64,000 nucleotides of DNA from MKUN01 sp964481425 (GTDB taxonomy: Bacteria; Bacteroidota; Bacteroidia; Chitinophagales; Chitinophagaceae). Location of the stretch: contig CAYZTM010000007.1 of assembly GCA_964481425.1 (NCBI GenBank), forward strand, positions 58,649 to 122,648, in the 5' to 3' direction. The notes beneath the pieces are model-generated. The model had not been told where the DNA came from. It saw only the letters and a list, made by a program, of their open reading frames with translations, and made no database searches. This document shows positions 6,012 to 15,037 of the stretch, piece after piece (the first letter of the stretch is position 1; each line of letters opens with the position of its first letter). Both the position numbers and the translations under genes were made by a program.

Positions 6012-8864
6012 ATGCCGCGTGATACTTCCATTAAAAGTGTATTAATTATTGGTTCTGGTCCGATCATCATAGGCCAGGCTTGCGAATTTGACTACTCCGG
6101 TTCACAGGCTGCACGCAGCCTGCGTGAAGAGGGGATCAAGGTAATACTCATCAATTCGAATCCTGCAACTATTATGACCGATCCTATAATGGCAGACCGG
6201 GTGTACCTGTTACCGCTTACTGTAGAAAGCCTGGAGCAGATACTGGAAGAAAATGAGATAGATGCTGTACTGCCCACGATGGGTGGCCAGACTGCTCTGA
6301 ATCTCGCAAAAGAAGCGGATGAGCTTGGTGTATGGGAACGATTTAACATAAAGCTGATAGGTGTTGACATTAAGGCGATCGAAAAAGCAGAGGACCGTGA
6401 GATGTTCCGCCAATGGATGATAGAAATAGGTATCCCAGTGGCGCCGGCAAAAACAGCTAACTCATTACTCGAAGGCAAGGAATTTGCGCAGGAAATAGGT
6501 TTGCCGATAGTGATACGCCCTTCTTTTACCCTGGGTGGTACAGGAGGCGGTTTCGTTATGAACAAAGAAGACCTTGATACTGCACTTGAAAGAGGGTTGA
6601 CAGCATCGCCCATACATGAGGTGCTGGTTGAAAGAGCAGTTCTCGGCTGGAAAGAATTTGAGCTGGAATTGCTGCGGGATAAGAATGACAATGTAGTTAT
6701 TATCTGTACGGTTGAGAACTTAGACCCAATGGGCATTCATACCGGTGATAGTATAACAGTTGCACCGGCAATGACCCTTAGCGATACCGCCTTCCAGTTG
6801 ATGCGCGATACTGCTATAAAGATGATGCGTGACCTGGGGAATTTCGCAGGTGGTTGTAATGTACAGTTCTCACTTAACCCGGAAACGGAAGAGATAATAG
6901 CCATCGAGATCAACCCTCGTGTGAGCCGTTCATCGGCACTGGCTTCCAAGGCTACAGGTTACCCGATTGCAAAAATAGCAGCCAAGCTTGCTATTGGTTA
7001 TACACTTGATGAACTGAAGAACCAGATAACGCAGACCACCTCAGCCTATTTTGAGCCGGCACTTGACTATGTGATCGTAAAAATGCCTCGCTGGAATTTT
7101 GATAAATTCAAAGGCGCCGATGATACGCTCGGCTTGCAAATGAAATCTGTAGGAGAGGTAATGTCTATAGGGCGTACTTTCCCTGAAGCTTTACAGAAAG
7201 CTTGTCAAAGCCTGGAGAATAATGCAACGGGGCTTTCATTTATCAGTGCGCAGCGGCTACGTCCCGAGGAATTGATAGATGCATTGAAGCGCCCGACATG
7301 GGACAGGATATTCCGTATTAAGGAGGCCCTTGCCGCCGGTGTATCTATAAAGACGATAAGAGAGTTGACCTATATAGACCGCTGGTTCTTATACCAGATA
7401 CAGGATATTGTGAACCTGGAAAAGAAGATCAGGGAATACAAGCACCTGGAGAAGCTGCCTGCTGAGATTGTCAGCGAGGCTAAACAGATGGGCTTTAGCG
7501 ACGAGCAAATAGCAGATCTTGTAAAAGACTGCACCGCCGAAGAAGTTTATGAGTACAGGAAGCAAATGGGCATAACTCGTGTCTATAAGATGGTAGATAC
7601 CTGCAGTGCGGAGTTTGAAGCAAAAACGCCATACTATTACAGCACATTTGAGCCTACAGCGAATGACAGCAAAAATGCAGACCTGGTATTTAATGAAAGC
7701 TACCCCACAGACAGGAAAAAAATAATTGTACTGGGCTCAGGTCCTAATCGTATAGGCCAGGGTATCGAGTTCGACTATTGCTGCACACATGGGCTGATGG
7801 CTATACGTGATTGTGGTTATGAGTCGATCATGGTGAACTGCAATCCGGAGACTGTATCTACTGATTTTGATATAGCCGATAAACTCTACTTCGAGCCGGT
7901 TTACTGGGAGCACCTTTGGGAAATAATAGAGTATGAAAAGCCCGATGGTGTTATTGTACAACTTGGTGGACAAACAGCCCTTAAGCTGGCAAAACGCCTG
8001 CATGAAAAAGGCATCAGGATCATAGGGACATCTTTCGATGATATGGATATAGCCGAAGATAGGGGCCGCTTCAGCGATATGCTCAAAGAATTAGGCATAC
8101 CTTATCCAAACTATGGAACTGCTTATAGCACCGATGAGGCTATAGAAGTGGCTAAAGAGGTAGGCTACCCGGTATTGGTTCGCCCATCCTACGTTTTGGG
8201 TGGCCAGCGTATGCGTATCGTTATCAACGATGAAGAACTGGAGAAAAGTGTTGTAAGCCTGTTGAAGCACCTGCCCGGTAATAAGATATTAATCGACCAT
8301 TTCCTTGATCGTTGCCAGGAAGCAGAGGTGGATGCTATCTGCGATGGAGAAGATGTGCACATAATGGGTATCATGGAGCACATTGAACCAGCTGGCATTC
8401 ATAGCGGTGATAGTCATGCAGTGCTTCCGTCCTTCAACCTTGGCCAACTGGAGGTCGATGAGATGACCGATATTGCTAAAAAGATAGCCTTGCGGTTAAA
8501 TATCAAAGGGCTGATCAACATACAGTTTGCCATTAAGGATGGCAAGGTATATGTTATTGAGGCCAACCCACGTGCCAGCCGCACCACGCCATTCATCGCT
8601 AAAGCATACGGAGTGCCATATCTCAATATTGCTACCAAGGTAATGTTGGGAGAAAAGAAACTTAAAGACTTTAAGATCGAAAAACATCTTGAAGGGTTTG
8701 CGGTCAAAGAGCCGGTATTCAGCTTCAATAAATTTCCTAACGTAAATAAAGAGCTTGGACCTGAAATGAAGAGCACCGGGGAAGCTATCCGATTTATAAG
8801 AAATTTGCGGGACCCATGGTTCAGGCAGCTGTATAAAGAACGAAGCATGCACCTCAGCAAATAA
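6012..8864 (+). CDS. carB: Carbamoyl-phosphate synthase large subunit
   Basis: This 950-residue enzyme makes carbamoyl phosphate from bicarbonate, ATP and ammonia passed from CarA, feeding pyrimidine and arginine synthesis. It shows the duplicated ATP-grasp architecture. The first unit (SVLIIGSGPIIIGQACEFDYSG to about residue 400) is followed by an oligomerisation segment (about 400-550). The second unit starts at IIVLGSGPNRIGQGIEFDY and includes EANPRASRTTPF. The protein stops soon after MKSTGEAIRFI, where enteric CarB (about 1070 residues) begins its allosteric MGS-like domain, so that regulatory domain is missing. I believe short CarB is common in this phylum. No carA is in the window. A strong terminator follows the stop. 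Confidence 0.98.
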   Translation: MPRDTSIKSVLIIGSGPIIIGQACEFDYSGSQAARSLREEGIKVILINSNPATIMTDPIMADRVYLLPLTVESLEQILEENEIDAVLPTMGGQTALNLAKEADELGVWERFNIKLIGVDIKAIEKAEDREMFRQWMIEIGIPVAPAKTANSLLEGKEFAQEIGLPIVIRPSFTLGGTGGGFVMNKEDLDTALERGLTASPIHEVLVERAVLGWKEFELELLRDKNDNVVIICTVENLDPMGIHTGDSITVAPAMTLSDTAFQLMRDTAIKMMRDLGNFAGGCNVQFSLNPETEEIIAIEINPRVSRSSALASKATGYPIAKIAAKLAIGYTLDELKNQITQTTSAYFEPALDYVIVKMPRWNFDKFKGADDTLGLQMKSVGEVMSIGRTFPEALQKACQSLENNATGLSFISAQRLRPEELIDALKRPTWDRIFRIKEALAAGVSIKTIRELTYIDRWFLYQIQDIVNLEKKIREYKHLEKLPAEIVSEAKQMGFSDEQIADLVKDCTAEEVYEYRKQMGITRVYKMVDTCSAEFEAKTPYYYSTFEPTANDSKNADLVFNESYPTDRKKIIVLGSGPNRIGQGIEFDYCCTHGLMAIRDCGYESIMVNCNPETVSTDFDIADKLYFEPVYWEHLWEIIEYEKPDGVIVQLGGQTALKLAKRLHEKGIRIIGTSFDDMDIAEDRGRFSDMLKELGIPYPNYGTAYSTDEAIEVAKEVGYPVLVRPSYVLGGQRMRIVINDEELEKSVVSLLKHLPGNKILIDHFLDRCQEAEVDAICDGEDVHIMGIMEHIEPAGIHSGDSHAVLPSFNLGQLEVDEMTDIAKKIALRLNIKGLINIQFAIKDGKVYVIEANPRASRTTPFIAKAYGVPYLNIATKVMLGEKKLKDFKIEKHLEGFAVKEPVFSFNKFPNVNKELGPEMKSTGEAIRFIRNLRDPWFRQLYKERSMHLSK

Positions 8865-8872
8865 AAATTCTA

Positions 8873-8899
8873 ATGCCCGGAAGTATTTCCGGGCATTTT
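8873..8899 (+). terminator. Rho-independent terminator after carB
   Basis: ATGCCCGGAA (8873-8882), loop GTAT, and TTCCGGGCAT (8887-8896) give a perfect 10-bp stem followed by TTTG. It lies nine bases after the carB stop. Confidence 0.9.
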
Positions 8900-8930
8900 G
8901 TTACATGCAAATAATCGTGTGCGCTTGTAA

Positions 8931-8938
8931 TATATTTG
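8931..8938 (+). promoter_or_regulatory. -7 box of the ElaA-like gene
   Basis: TATATTTG matches TAnnTTTG exactly and sits four bases before the ATG at 8943. Transcription would begin at or beside the start codon, giving a leaderless or nearly leaderless mRNA. Confidence 0.6.
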
Positions 8939-8942
8939 CCAT

Positions 8943-9389
8943 ATGGATATTACTTGGATCATTAAGGAATTTAAAGACCTTGACCTAACGGAGTTGTATA
9001 GCATGCTACAATTAAGGGAGCGCGTGTTTGAAATAGAACAAAACTGTGTTTATCCCGACCTCGATGGCAAAGATCAAAAGGCGGTCCACGTAATGGGATA
9101 CGGTGGAGGGAAAATGGTTGCATATAGCAGACTGCTACCTCAAGGGATATCTTATGATGATGTATCTATTGGCAGGGTCCTTACCGACACTGAGCATAGA
9201 AGATATGGTATAGGGAAGGAACTAATGAAGGTTTCTATTGAGGCTTGCTATAAGTATTTTGGTACAGGTCCTATTCGGATCAGTGCCCAGCTATATCTCA
9301 GGGCTTTTTATGAGAGCTATGATTTTGTTGCTGTGACGGAACCATACATGGAAGACAATATTCCCCATATTGAAATGCTGAAAGCTTAA
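8943..9389 (+). CDS. GNAT family N-acetyltransferase, ElaA-like
   Basis: This 148-residue protein matches the ElaA subgroup of GNAT acyltransferases. The N-terminal helix reads LYSMLQLRERVFEIEQNCVYPDLDGKD, the classic ElaA 'LR..VFvvEQncpY.DlDg.D' phrase. The acetyl-CoA loop region is VLTDTEHRRYGIGKELM (R-x-x-G-x-G/A pattern). Cytosolic; substrate is unknown for the family. It stands alone between the carB terminator and the promoter of the thioesterase gene. Family assignment is firm; no physiological role can be read from context. Confidence 0.92.
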   Translation: MDITWIIKEFKDLDLTELYSMLQLRERVFEIEQNCVYPDLDGKDQKAVHVMGYGGGKMVAYSRLLPQGISYDDVSIGRVLTDTEHRRYGIGKELMKVSIEACYKYFGTGPIRISAQLYLRAFYESYDFVAVTEPYMEDNIPHIEMLKA

Positions 9390-9422
9390 AATATGTCCGA
9401 TTAAATCCCGTTGGCAAAAGCG

Positions 9423-9430
9423 TACCTTTG
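9423..9430 (+). promoter_or_regulatory. -7 box of the thioesterase gene
   Basis: TACCTTTG matches TAnnTTTG. It lies 21 bases before the ATG at 9452 and overlaps the longer in-frame ATG at 9428, which supports 9452 as the real start. Confidence 0.6.
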
Positions 9431-9451
9431 CCCTGTTTAAAACTATTTTAC

Positions 9452-9967
9452 ATGTCATCAAAAACTCCAAAAGACACACATGTAGTAATGTCCGAACTCG
9501 TGTTACCAAACGACACTAATACATTAGGTAACCTAATGGGTGGCCGCCTGATGCATTATATGGATATTGCGGCTGCTATAGCCTCCCAGAAGCATTGTAA
9601 CTGCCCGGTTGTTACAGCTTCGGTAGATAATGTGTCCTTCAATAACCCGATAAAACTGGGCAACCTGCTCACTATTGAGGCAAAGCTCACCCGTGCATTC
9701 AACACTTCTATGGAAGTATATCTTCGCGTATGGGGCGAAGACCTTTCCGCGCAATATAAATACTTATCCAACCATGCCTACATGACCTTTGTAGCTCTTG
9801 ATCCGAACGGACGCCCGCGTAAGGTGTCGGAAATAGTGCCTGAAACGGAAGAAGAGATAAAGATGCACGAAGGGGCATTGCGCCGCAGGCAGGTACGCCT
9901 GATACTGGGAGGAAAGATGAAACCTGAAGATGCAGGAGAATTAAGATCACTTTTTGTTAAAGATTAA
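9452..9967 (+). CDS. Acyl-CoA thioesterase, hotdog fold (YciA-like)
   Basis: This 171-residue cytosolic protein hydrolyses acyl-CoA thioesters. The single hotdog domain shows the family signature: LPNDTNTLGNLMGGRLMHYMD, with the acidic residue on the central helix, then VTASVDNVSFNNPIKLGNLL. This matches cytosolic acyl-CoA hydrolase/YciA proteins. The ATG at 9452 was chosen because the in-frame ATG at 9428 lies inside the promoter -7 box and adds residues atypical for the family. A C-terminal charged tail (LGGKMKPEDAGEL) is specific to this group of sequences. The M16 gene follows 28 bases later and is probably co-transcribed. Confidence 0.93.
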   Translation: MSSKTPKDTHVVMSELVLPNDTNTLGNLMGGRLMHYMDIAAAIASQKHCNCPVVTASVDNVSFNNPIKLGNLLTIEAKLTRAFNTSMEVYLRVWGEDLSAQYKYLSNHAYMTFVALDPNGRPRKVSEIVPETEEEIKMHEGALRRRQVRLILGGKMKPEDAGELRSLFVKD

Positions 9968-9995
9968 CGCCCAAAACTTTATAAAGATCGGAATT

Positions 9996-11279
9996 ATGAC
10001 TTTAGACCGTAAAACACCACCTGCTATCCACGATGCGATAGAATTTGACTATATTTTACCTCCTGTACATACACAGCCCCTCAGCAATGGGCTGCCTTTA
10101 CATTGGCTGAAGGCCGGGGTCCAGGATGTTGCAGAGATAGACTGGATATTTCCCGCAGGGCTTTGGTACGAACAAAAACCAGCTGTAGCACATGCTACTG
10201 CAGGGCTACTGAAAAATGGTACTTCCAAACGTAGTGCACACGAGATACACGAAGCTCTGGAGTTTTATGGTGCCAGCTTAAAGACCTCTGCCAATAATGA
10301 TTTTGCTACTGTAACGCTATACACGCTTACCAAACATCTTCCTGAGTTGCTGCCTGTCGTGTACGAGATAATTACCGATGCTATATTCCCGGAGGAGGAG
10401 GTAGCTATACATAAACAGAACGCTATTCAGCGCTTGCTCGTGAATGAGCGTAAGTGTGAATTTGTAGCTAATCAAAGGATAGATGCTTTGCTTTTTGGTG
10501 AGTTTCATCCATATGGCCGATATTCTAAGAAAGAAAAGATAGAAGCTATAAGCCGGGAAGACCTGGTAACCTTTTACAAGAAATGTTATGACCTGGCGAA
10601 TGTGCAGATATTCATGTCCGGTAATATAGGAGAGCAGGAAGTGCGGTATATGGACGAAATATTCGGCAAAACTGTAGTTAACAAGAAAGAGATAACAAGC
10701 GAGACCTTTTCTGCGCCTGCACCTTCTGCAAGACAGCACCATGTAACGAACGATCCTAATGGCGTGCAGGGTGCGATACGTATCGGTCGCCTTTTCCCCA
10801 ATCGTCATCACCCCGACTTTGCGCCCATGGTGGTGCTCAATACGCTTTTCGGTGGCTACTTCGGCTCCCGTCTCATGAGCAATATCCGTGAGGATAAAGG
10901 TTTTACCTATGGTATTTATAGCTCGCTTTCTCCTTACCGGAATGGCGGCTCACTCATCATACATACAGAAGCCGGCCGCGATGTACTTGGTGCGGCAGTA
11001 AAAGAGATATATAGTGAAATGGATATCCTCTGCAATGAAGTGGCGGGAGATGAAGAATTGATGTTAGTAAAGAACTACCTGCTGGGTAACCTGCTTGGCG
11101 ACCTCGATGGGCCCTTCTCAATCATGCAGCGCTGGCGTACCCTGATACTCAATGGCTTTACTATTGACTATTTCAACAGGAACATCGAAATATATAAGAC
11201 CATCACCGCAAACGAACTTCGGGACCTTGCACAGAAGTATTATAGAACGGATGAGTTTTACGAGGTAGTGGTTGTATAG
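9996..11279 (+). CDS. M16 (insulinase/MPP) family protein without zinc site
   Basis: This 427-residue protein has the two-lobed M16 fold, with C-terminal lobe landmarks VLNTLFGGYFGSRLMSNIREDKGFTYGIYS. Active M16 peptidases carry HxxEH near residues 60-70. Here the aligned stretch is HATAGLL from His66, so the catalytic Glu and second His are absent. It therefore resembles the non-catalytic partner subunit of M16 heterodimers (beta-MPP type). No catalytic M16 partner is in the window. No signal peptide is seen. The ATG at 9996 was preferred to 9954 because it opens directly into family-like sequence and avoids overlap with the thioesterase gene. Confidence 0.9.
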   Translation: MTLDRKTPPAIHDAIEFDYILPPVHTQPLSNGLPLHWLKAGVQDVAEIDWIFPAGLWYEQKPAVAHATAGLLKNGTSKRSAHEIHEALEFYGASLKTSANNDFATVTLYTLTKHLPELLPVVYEIITDAIFPEEEVAIHKQNAIQRLLVNERKCEFVANQRIDALLFGEFHPYGRYSKKEKIEAISREDLVTFYKKCYDLANVQIFMSGNIGEQEVRYMDEIFGKTVVNKKEITSETFSAPAPSARQHHVTNDPNGVQGAIRIGRLFPNRHHPDFAPMVVLNTLFGGYFGSRLMSNIREDKGFTYGIYSSLSPYRNGGSLIIHTEAGRDVLGAAVKEIYSEMDILCNEVAGDEELMLVKNYLLGNLLGDLDGPFSIMQRWRTLILNGFTIDYFNRNIEIYKTITANELRDLAQKYYRTDEFYEVVVV

Positions 11280-11282
11280 GGG

Positions 11283-12415
11283 TTAAGCTATCCACCCCAG
11301 GTAATTGTCTCTTGTTATTACTTCAAACGGGCTTTCAGGATAGTGCTCTTTAAAAAAGACTGGTATCCTGGTTCGCTTATTTGCTGCTAGTTTAAATTCA
11401 TAAGCAGATAATTTGCCGTTTTGCAGTTCCAGTAGGTCTATCTCCTGCTGGTCGTAGGTCCGCCAGAAGAAATATTCTGCCTGCTTCCCGGTATATGCAT
11501 TCTTTTTTATCCTTTCGGATATCAGGTAATTCTCCCAGAGCGCCCCTACGTCGTTTCGTATAGCTGGCAGCCTGAAATCATTCACAATGGCATTCCTGAT
11601 CCCATTATCATAGAAATACCATTTGGAGCTTTTGGACACCTCTTTCTCAGGTTGGAACTGTATGCCCCCAGTCGGAATAGAATAAATACTTTGGTAAGCA
11701 GGTCCAGATATTTTTCCACGGTATTCTTACTCATGCCCAACTGCTTCCCAAGTTCATTGTACGATACCTCGCTACCGGTTTGATAGGCTATCAGGCGCAA
11801 CAGTTTTACTATTTTGTCCGATTGCCGGATGTCTTCATAAGCAAGTATATCTTTCAATAGGTAAGATTGTACAAGCTGCTGCAGGTATTCACTCTTTTCA
11901 CTTTCAGTTTGCATTTGGAACAATTCAGGATAGCTGCCATATACAAGACGCTCGTCGAAATTTTGCTTTGTTTCAAGATAACTTTCCTGTGCTGTTAGTT
12001 CCAGCTGTGCTATGGGGTACAGGTTCATTTGGTATTGTCTGCCGGTAAGCGGGTCACCCGTTTTATTTACAAGATCGAAGGAGGATGAACCTGTGGCAAT
12101 AATGGTTAGGGAGGGTATAGAGTCGATCATCAATTTCAGGATATTGCCTATTTCAGGTATTACCTGGGCCTCATCTATCATTAGCAAGGTTGCATCGCCC
12201 ACAATGCGTTTATAATTGGCCGCACTCCTTGTTTTCAATAACTCCTGTACATCAAAATCTTCTCCATTGAGTGATAGGCTTTTGCCCTGATAATTTTCCG
12301 CAATACTATGGAGCAATACGGTTTTGCCTACGCGGCGGGTACCGGTAATTAGGATGGCCTTGTTCTTGCCAATAAGTTTCTCAATGTTATTTTGCTGTCG
12401 CCTTTTTATACTCAT
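11283..12415 (-). pseudogene. ATP-binding protein (AAA_14/DUF4143), frameshifted
   Basis: Two reading frames together make one 377-residue protein of the AAA_14 plus DUF4143 family. The first piece (11582-12415) has the Walker A motif GTRRVGKT near residue 27, Walker B LLMIDEAQ, and a winged-helix region (YNELGKQLGMSKNTVEKYLDLL). The second piece (11283-11639) supplies the DUF4143/nuclease-like C-terminus with FFWRTYDQQEIDLLE and AYEFKL. Around 11643-11645 the minus strand reads AACCTGAGAAAGAGGTGTCC; one more A would restore the frame as NLRKEVSKSSKWYFYD. A single-base deletion or sequencing error therefore explains the break. These proteins are often toxin-like or transferred accessory genes; function is unproven. 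It lies behind a duplicated promoter. Confidence 0.9.
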
Positions 12416-12435
12416 TTGTTATATCCAGCCAATTT

Positions 12436-12511
12436 ATTGACCAAATTTACGTAAAAATTGTCATTATATTGACCAAATTTACGTAAAAATTGTCATTATA
12501 TTGACCAAATT
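12436..12511 (-). repeat. Tandem 32-bp repeat carrying duplicated promoter boxes
   Basis: Unit 1 (12436-12467) and unit 2 (12468-12499) are identical 32-mers, and a third partial copy (12 bases) starts at 12500. Each full unit holds, on the minus strand, TAAATTTG, an exact TAnnTTTG -7 box (12442-12449 and 12474-12481). Each also holds the perfect palindrome TTTACGTAAA. The nearer box ends 26 bases before the ATG of the ATPase gene at 12415. Confidence 0.9.
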
Positions 12512-12558
12512 ACCACAAATCATGTAAATATCACGGTTCGTTTTAAGTAATATGAAGC

Positions 12559-14310
12559 TTAATTTTTCTCCATCAACTCCTTAATATATTTCACCGGGGC
12601 ACTGCCATAGCTCAGGAATTTCTCATGGAACTGCTTCAGGTTGAATTTATCACCCAGCTTTTTCTTCATTTCTTCCCGCAGGTCGTATATCTCGGTGTAG
12701 CCGGTGAAGTAACAGCATAGCTGCACCTGTGTAACAGAAACACGTTTCCATTTTCCTTCAGCCTCCGCTTGTTGCTGGAATGCTTCATTCACCAGCATAT
12801 TGATTGCATCTTCCCTGCTCATATTCTTTACATGCACACTGTAGTCGAGAATGGTATTGCAGGTGCTGCGCAGGTTCCATTTGTAATACATCAGCCACAT
12901 CTCGGGCGATGCTTTTCCTGAAGCGCCGCCGCTATAACCATTTTCCAGCATCATACGCTCGGCATAGACGGCCCAGCCCTCTATCATGGCATTATTGCCT
13001 AGTATCGATTTGATGATGCTGGGCGACTGGTTGGCATAGATAAGCTGGGTATAATGGCCCGGAATGGCTTCGTGTATATTTAATATCTGCAGTATATAGT
13101 CATTGTACTCGCGCAGGTAGCTCTCGGCCTTTTCTTTTGGCCAGCCGGAGAGGCTCCCTACATTATAATAAGTATTGCCATTCTTGTCATAAGGGCCGGG
13201 GGCATTGATGGATGCACCTGCCACACCGGCCATGTATGCGGGTTCCTTACGCACTACCAGCGGCTTGGAGGGGTCGAGGTAAATAAGGTCTTTTTCTTTG
13301 ATGAATGCCTCCAGTTCGGGTATCTGTTTCTCGATAGCAGCCTGGAAGGAGTCGGGCTGCACATGGTTTATGGAAAGGGTATCGATCATTTGCTTGATGG
13401 CTGCAAGCTTATCGGAAGGTATCGGTTTATTACCAAAATATTTTGGCCACAGTTGTTGTGTTATCTCGTACATCTTCTCATGCAGTTCGTTCTTGTGCTG
13501 AACTGCTTTATCGAATATCTGCTCCGCAGTATAGCCGGACTGTATCTCGTAATCGAACTTCTTTTCGTACAGCTCCTTGCCGAGTCGGAAGCTGCGCGGA
13601 TTGTCGTTTTTCAGTTGTTTTAGCCATGCTGCAAAGCCGTTCATTGTTGCCACAGCATCTTTTGCCCTATTGGTGATCGCTTCCTTTTCTTTTTCGTCCA
13701 GTTTCGATCTTTGCAGCGCATCCTGCAGGTCTTTTTCAAATACAGACGTGCCACCCAGGTTCTGGTCTATGGCCAGTTGTGTGTGCTCTATAGTTGGGTT
13801 TTTAATGTTCTTCTCGGCCGCAGCATAATAGGCGGGTACATAGGCCAGGCGCAGGTAAAAGTTGTGTAGCCGGTTATCCAGCGAATCATAATCATTATTC
13901 AGCATGTTGGCAAAGCCCTCAGCTATATTATAGCTGGCAGGGTTCCATTCATACGCTTTCTCTTCATTTATGCCCCATTCGGTTGCTTTAAGCTGGTTCT
14001 CTATCATTTTGTAGTCCGTCTGGTTGTTATCGGACAAAGTGCTGATGTCAAAGCCCTTAAGTGAATCAAGATTGTCGCGGCAGAAGGCAAGCTGGGCAGC
14101 TCTGCTCGCATCGTCGGGCACTACCAGCACACTGTCGTATCTATGGTAGCCTACGCTACTGGCCCACCCGGGATCCAGTTTCCATAATGCATCAATGAAC
14201 CGTTCTTTATAAGCATCGAATGTTGCATTTTCGTCAGTCATATTCCTGGTGCTGTTATTGCATGCCGCCAGCGATACGCAGGCAACGATCACGGCAAGTA
14301 TTTTTTTCAT
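12559..14310 (-). CDS. DUF885 family lipoprotein, putative metallopeptidase
   Basis: This 583-residue protein has a lipoprotein signal (MKKILAVIVACVSLAACNN). The DUF885 region carries HEAIPGHYTQ and NNAMIEGWAVYAERMM, the HExxxGH-type zinc motif and a downstream E region shared with M2/M32-like carboxypeptidases. It is probably an envelope-anchored peptidase of the kind that turns over peptides in the periplasm; substrate is unknown. The start at 14310 is preferred to 14376 because a perfect minus-strand -7 box (14327-14334) lies between them and MKKIL opens a normal signal peptide. It is monocistronic and divergent from the msrB pair. Confidence 0.93.
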   Translation of the reverse strand: MKKILAVIVACVSLAACNNSTRNMTDENATFDAYKERFIDALWKLDPGWASSVGYHRYDSVLVVPDDASRAAQLAFCRDNLDSLKGFDISTLSDNNQTDYKMIENQLKATEWGINEEKAYEWNPASYNIAEGFANMLNNDYDSLDNRLHNFYLRLAYVPAYYAAAEKNIKNPTIEHTQLAIDQNLGGTSVFEKDLQDALQRSKLDEKEKEAITNRAKDAVATMNGFAAWLKQLKNDNPRSFRLGKELYEKKFDYEIQSGYTAEQIFDKAVQHKNELHEKMYEITQQLWPKYFGNKPIPSDKLAAIKQMIDTLSINHVQPDSFQAAIEKQIPELEAFIKEKDLIYLDPSKPLVVRKEPAYMAGVAGASINAPGPYDKNGNTYYNVGSLSGWPKEKAESYLREYNDYILQILNIHEAIPGHYTQLIYANQSPSIIKSILGNNAMIEGWAVYAERMMLENGYSGGASGKASPEMWLMYYKWNLRSTCNTILDYSVHVKNMSREDAINMLVNEAFQQQAEAEGKWKRVSVTQVQLCCYFTGYTEIYDLREEMKKKLGDKFNLKQFHEKFLSYGSAPVKYIKELMEKN

Positions 14311-14326
14311 AATTTTATTATTACAA

Positions 14327-14334
14327 CAAACATA
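14327..14334 (-). promoter_or_regulatory. -7 box of the DUF885 gene
   Basis: On the minus strand this reads TATGTTTG, an exact TAnnTTTG match, 16 bases before the ATG at 14310. It decides the start codon choice for that gene. Confidence 0.6.
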
Positions 14335-14451
14335 ATGTTTGCCATTGACAATAAAAACGGGATATCTATACCCCATTTTGTTAAATAAAAATAAGGTGAA
14401 AACCTGTAGGGCCTTGTTTTCGTTAGTAGGAAACGAACAACCACCAGCTTT

Positions 14452-14988
14452 ATGCGTTATTTATTGATATCATTATTCAGCCTTGCAGGCATAGTATTAT
14501 TGGCAAATTGCAAGGGAGATCAAAACCGCAACAACATGGATACACAGCACAGCAATAACCCGTATTATTCACACACAGATACCGGGCACCTGGATGTAAG
14601 CGATGCAGAATGGAAGAAGATATTGCCAAATGAAGTATATCATATAGCAAGGGAGAAAGGCACCGAGTATGCTTTTACAGGTAAATACTGGAAGACCGAT
14701 GCCCCCGGCACCTATTATTGTGCCGTTTGTGGCAATCCCTTATTCAAGTCGGGAGCCAAGTTTGCAAGTTCCTGTGGCTGGCCCAGCTTTTACGAAGCCC
14801 TGAGACCCAATAGTGTGCGTTATGAGGAAGATAATTCTCATGGCATGCGCCGTACAGAAGTGCTCTGTGGCCGGTGCGATTCGCACCTGGGCCATATTTT
14901 CGACGATGGCCCGGCACCTACTTATAAGCGTTTCTGTATGAATTCGGCTGTATTGGAGTTTGTGCCGGATGACCCGAAAGCACAATAG
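14452..14988 (+). CDS. msrB: Peptide-methionine (R)-S-oxide reductase, lipoprotein
   Basis: This 178-residue MsrB reduces methionine-R-sulfoxide in damaged proteins. A hydrophobic leader ending LLANCKG suggests lipidation at Cys, placing it in the periplasm or outer membrane. The zinc-binding CxxC pairs are CAVCGN and CGRCDS. The catalytic cysteine is C162 (RFCMNSAVLEF). The recycling cysteine is C108 in SSCGWPSF, so a normal intramolecular disulfide can form. A paralogue follows 49 bases downstream with no terminator between, so the two form an operon. The first residues after the lipobox are N/Q-rich linker. Confidence 0.96.
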   Translation: MRYLLISLFSLAGIVLLANCKGDQNRNNMDTQHSNNPYYSHTDTGHLDVSDAEWKKILPNEVYHIAREKGTEYAFTGKYWKTDAPGTYYCAVCGNPLFKSGAKFASSCGWPSFYEALRPNSVRYEEDNSHGMRRTEVLCGRCDSHLGHIFDDGPAPTYKRFCMNSAVLEFVPDDPKAQ

Positions 14989-15037
14989 CAAAATCCGGTA
15001 CAGGTATTTTACCGTATATACAATTAAACTGCACAAC

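Noticed and set aside
5795..6070. 91-residue minus-strand frame across the carB start
   Set aside because: It overlaps the lipoprotein gene start and carB start and has no coding character.
6092..6736. 214-residue minus-strand frame inside carB
   Set aside because: It is serine-rich shadow sequence antisense to a well-conserved enzyme.
12436..12511. Insertion-site duplication of a transposon
   Set aside because: The copies are adjacent and identical with promoter boxes, which fits tandem duplication, not flanking target-site repeats.
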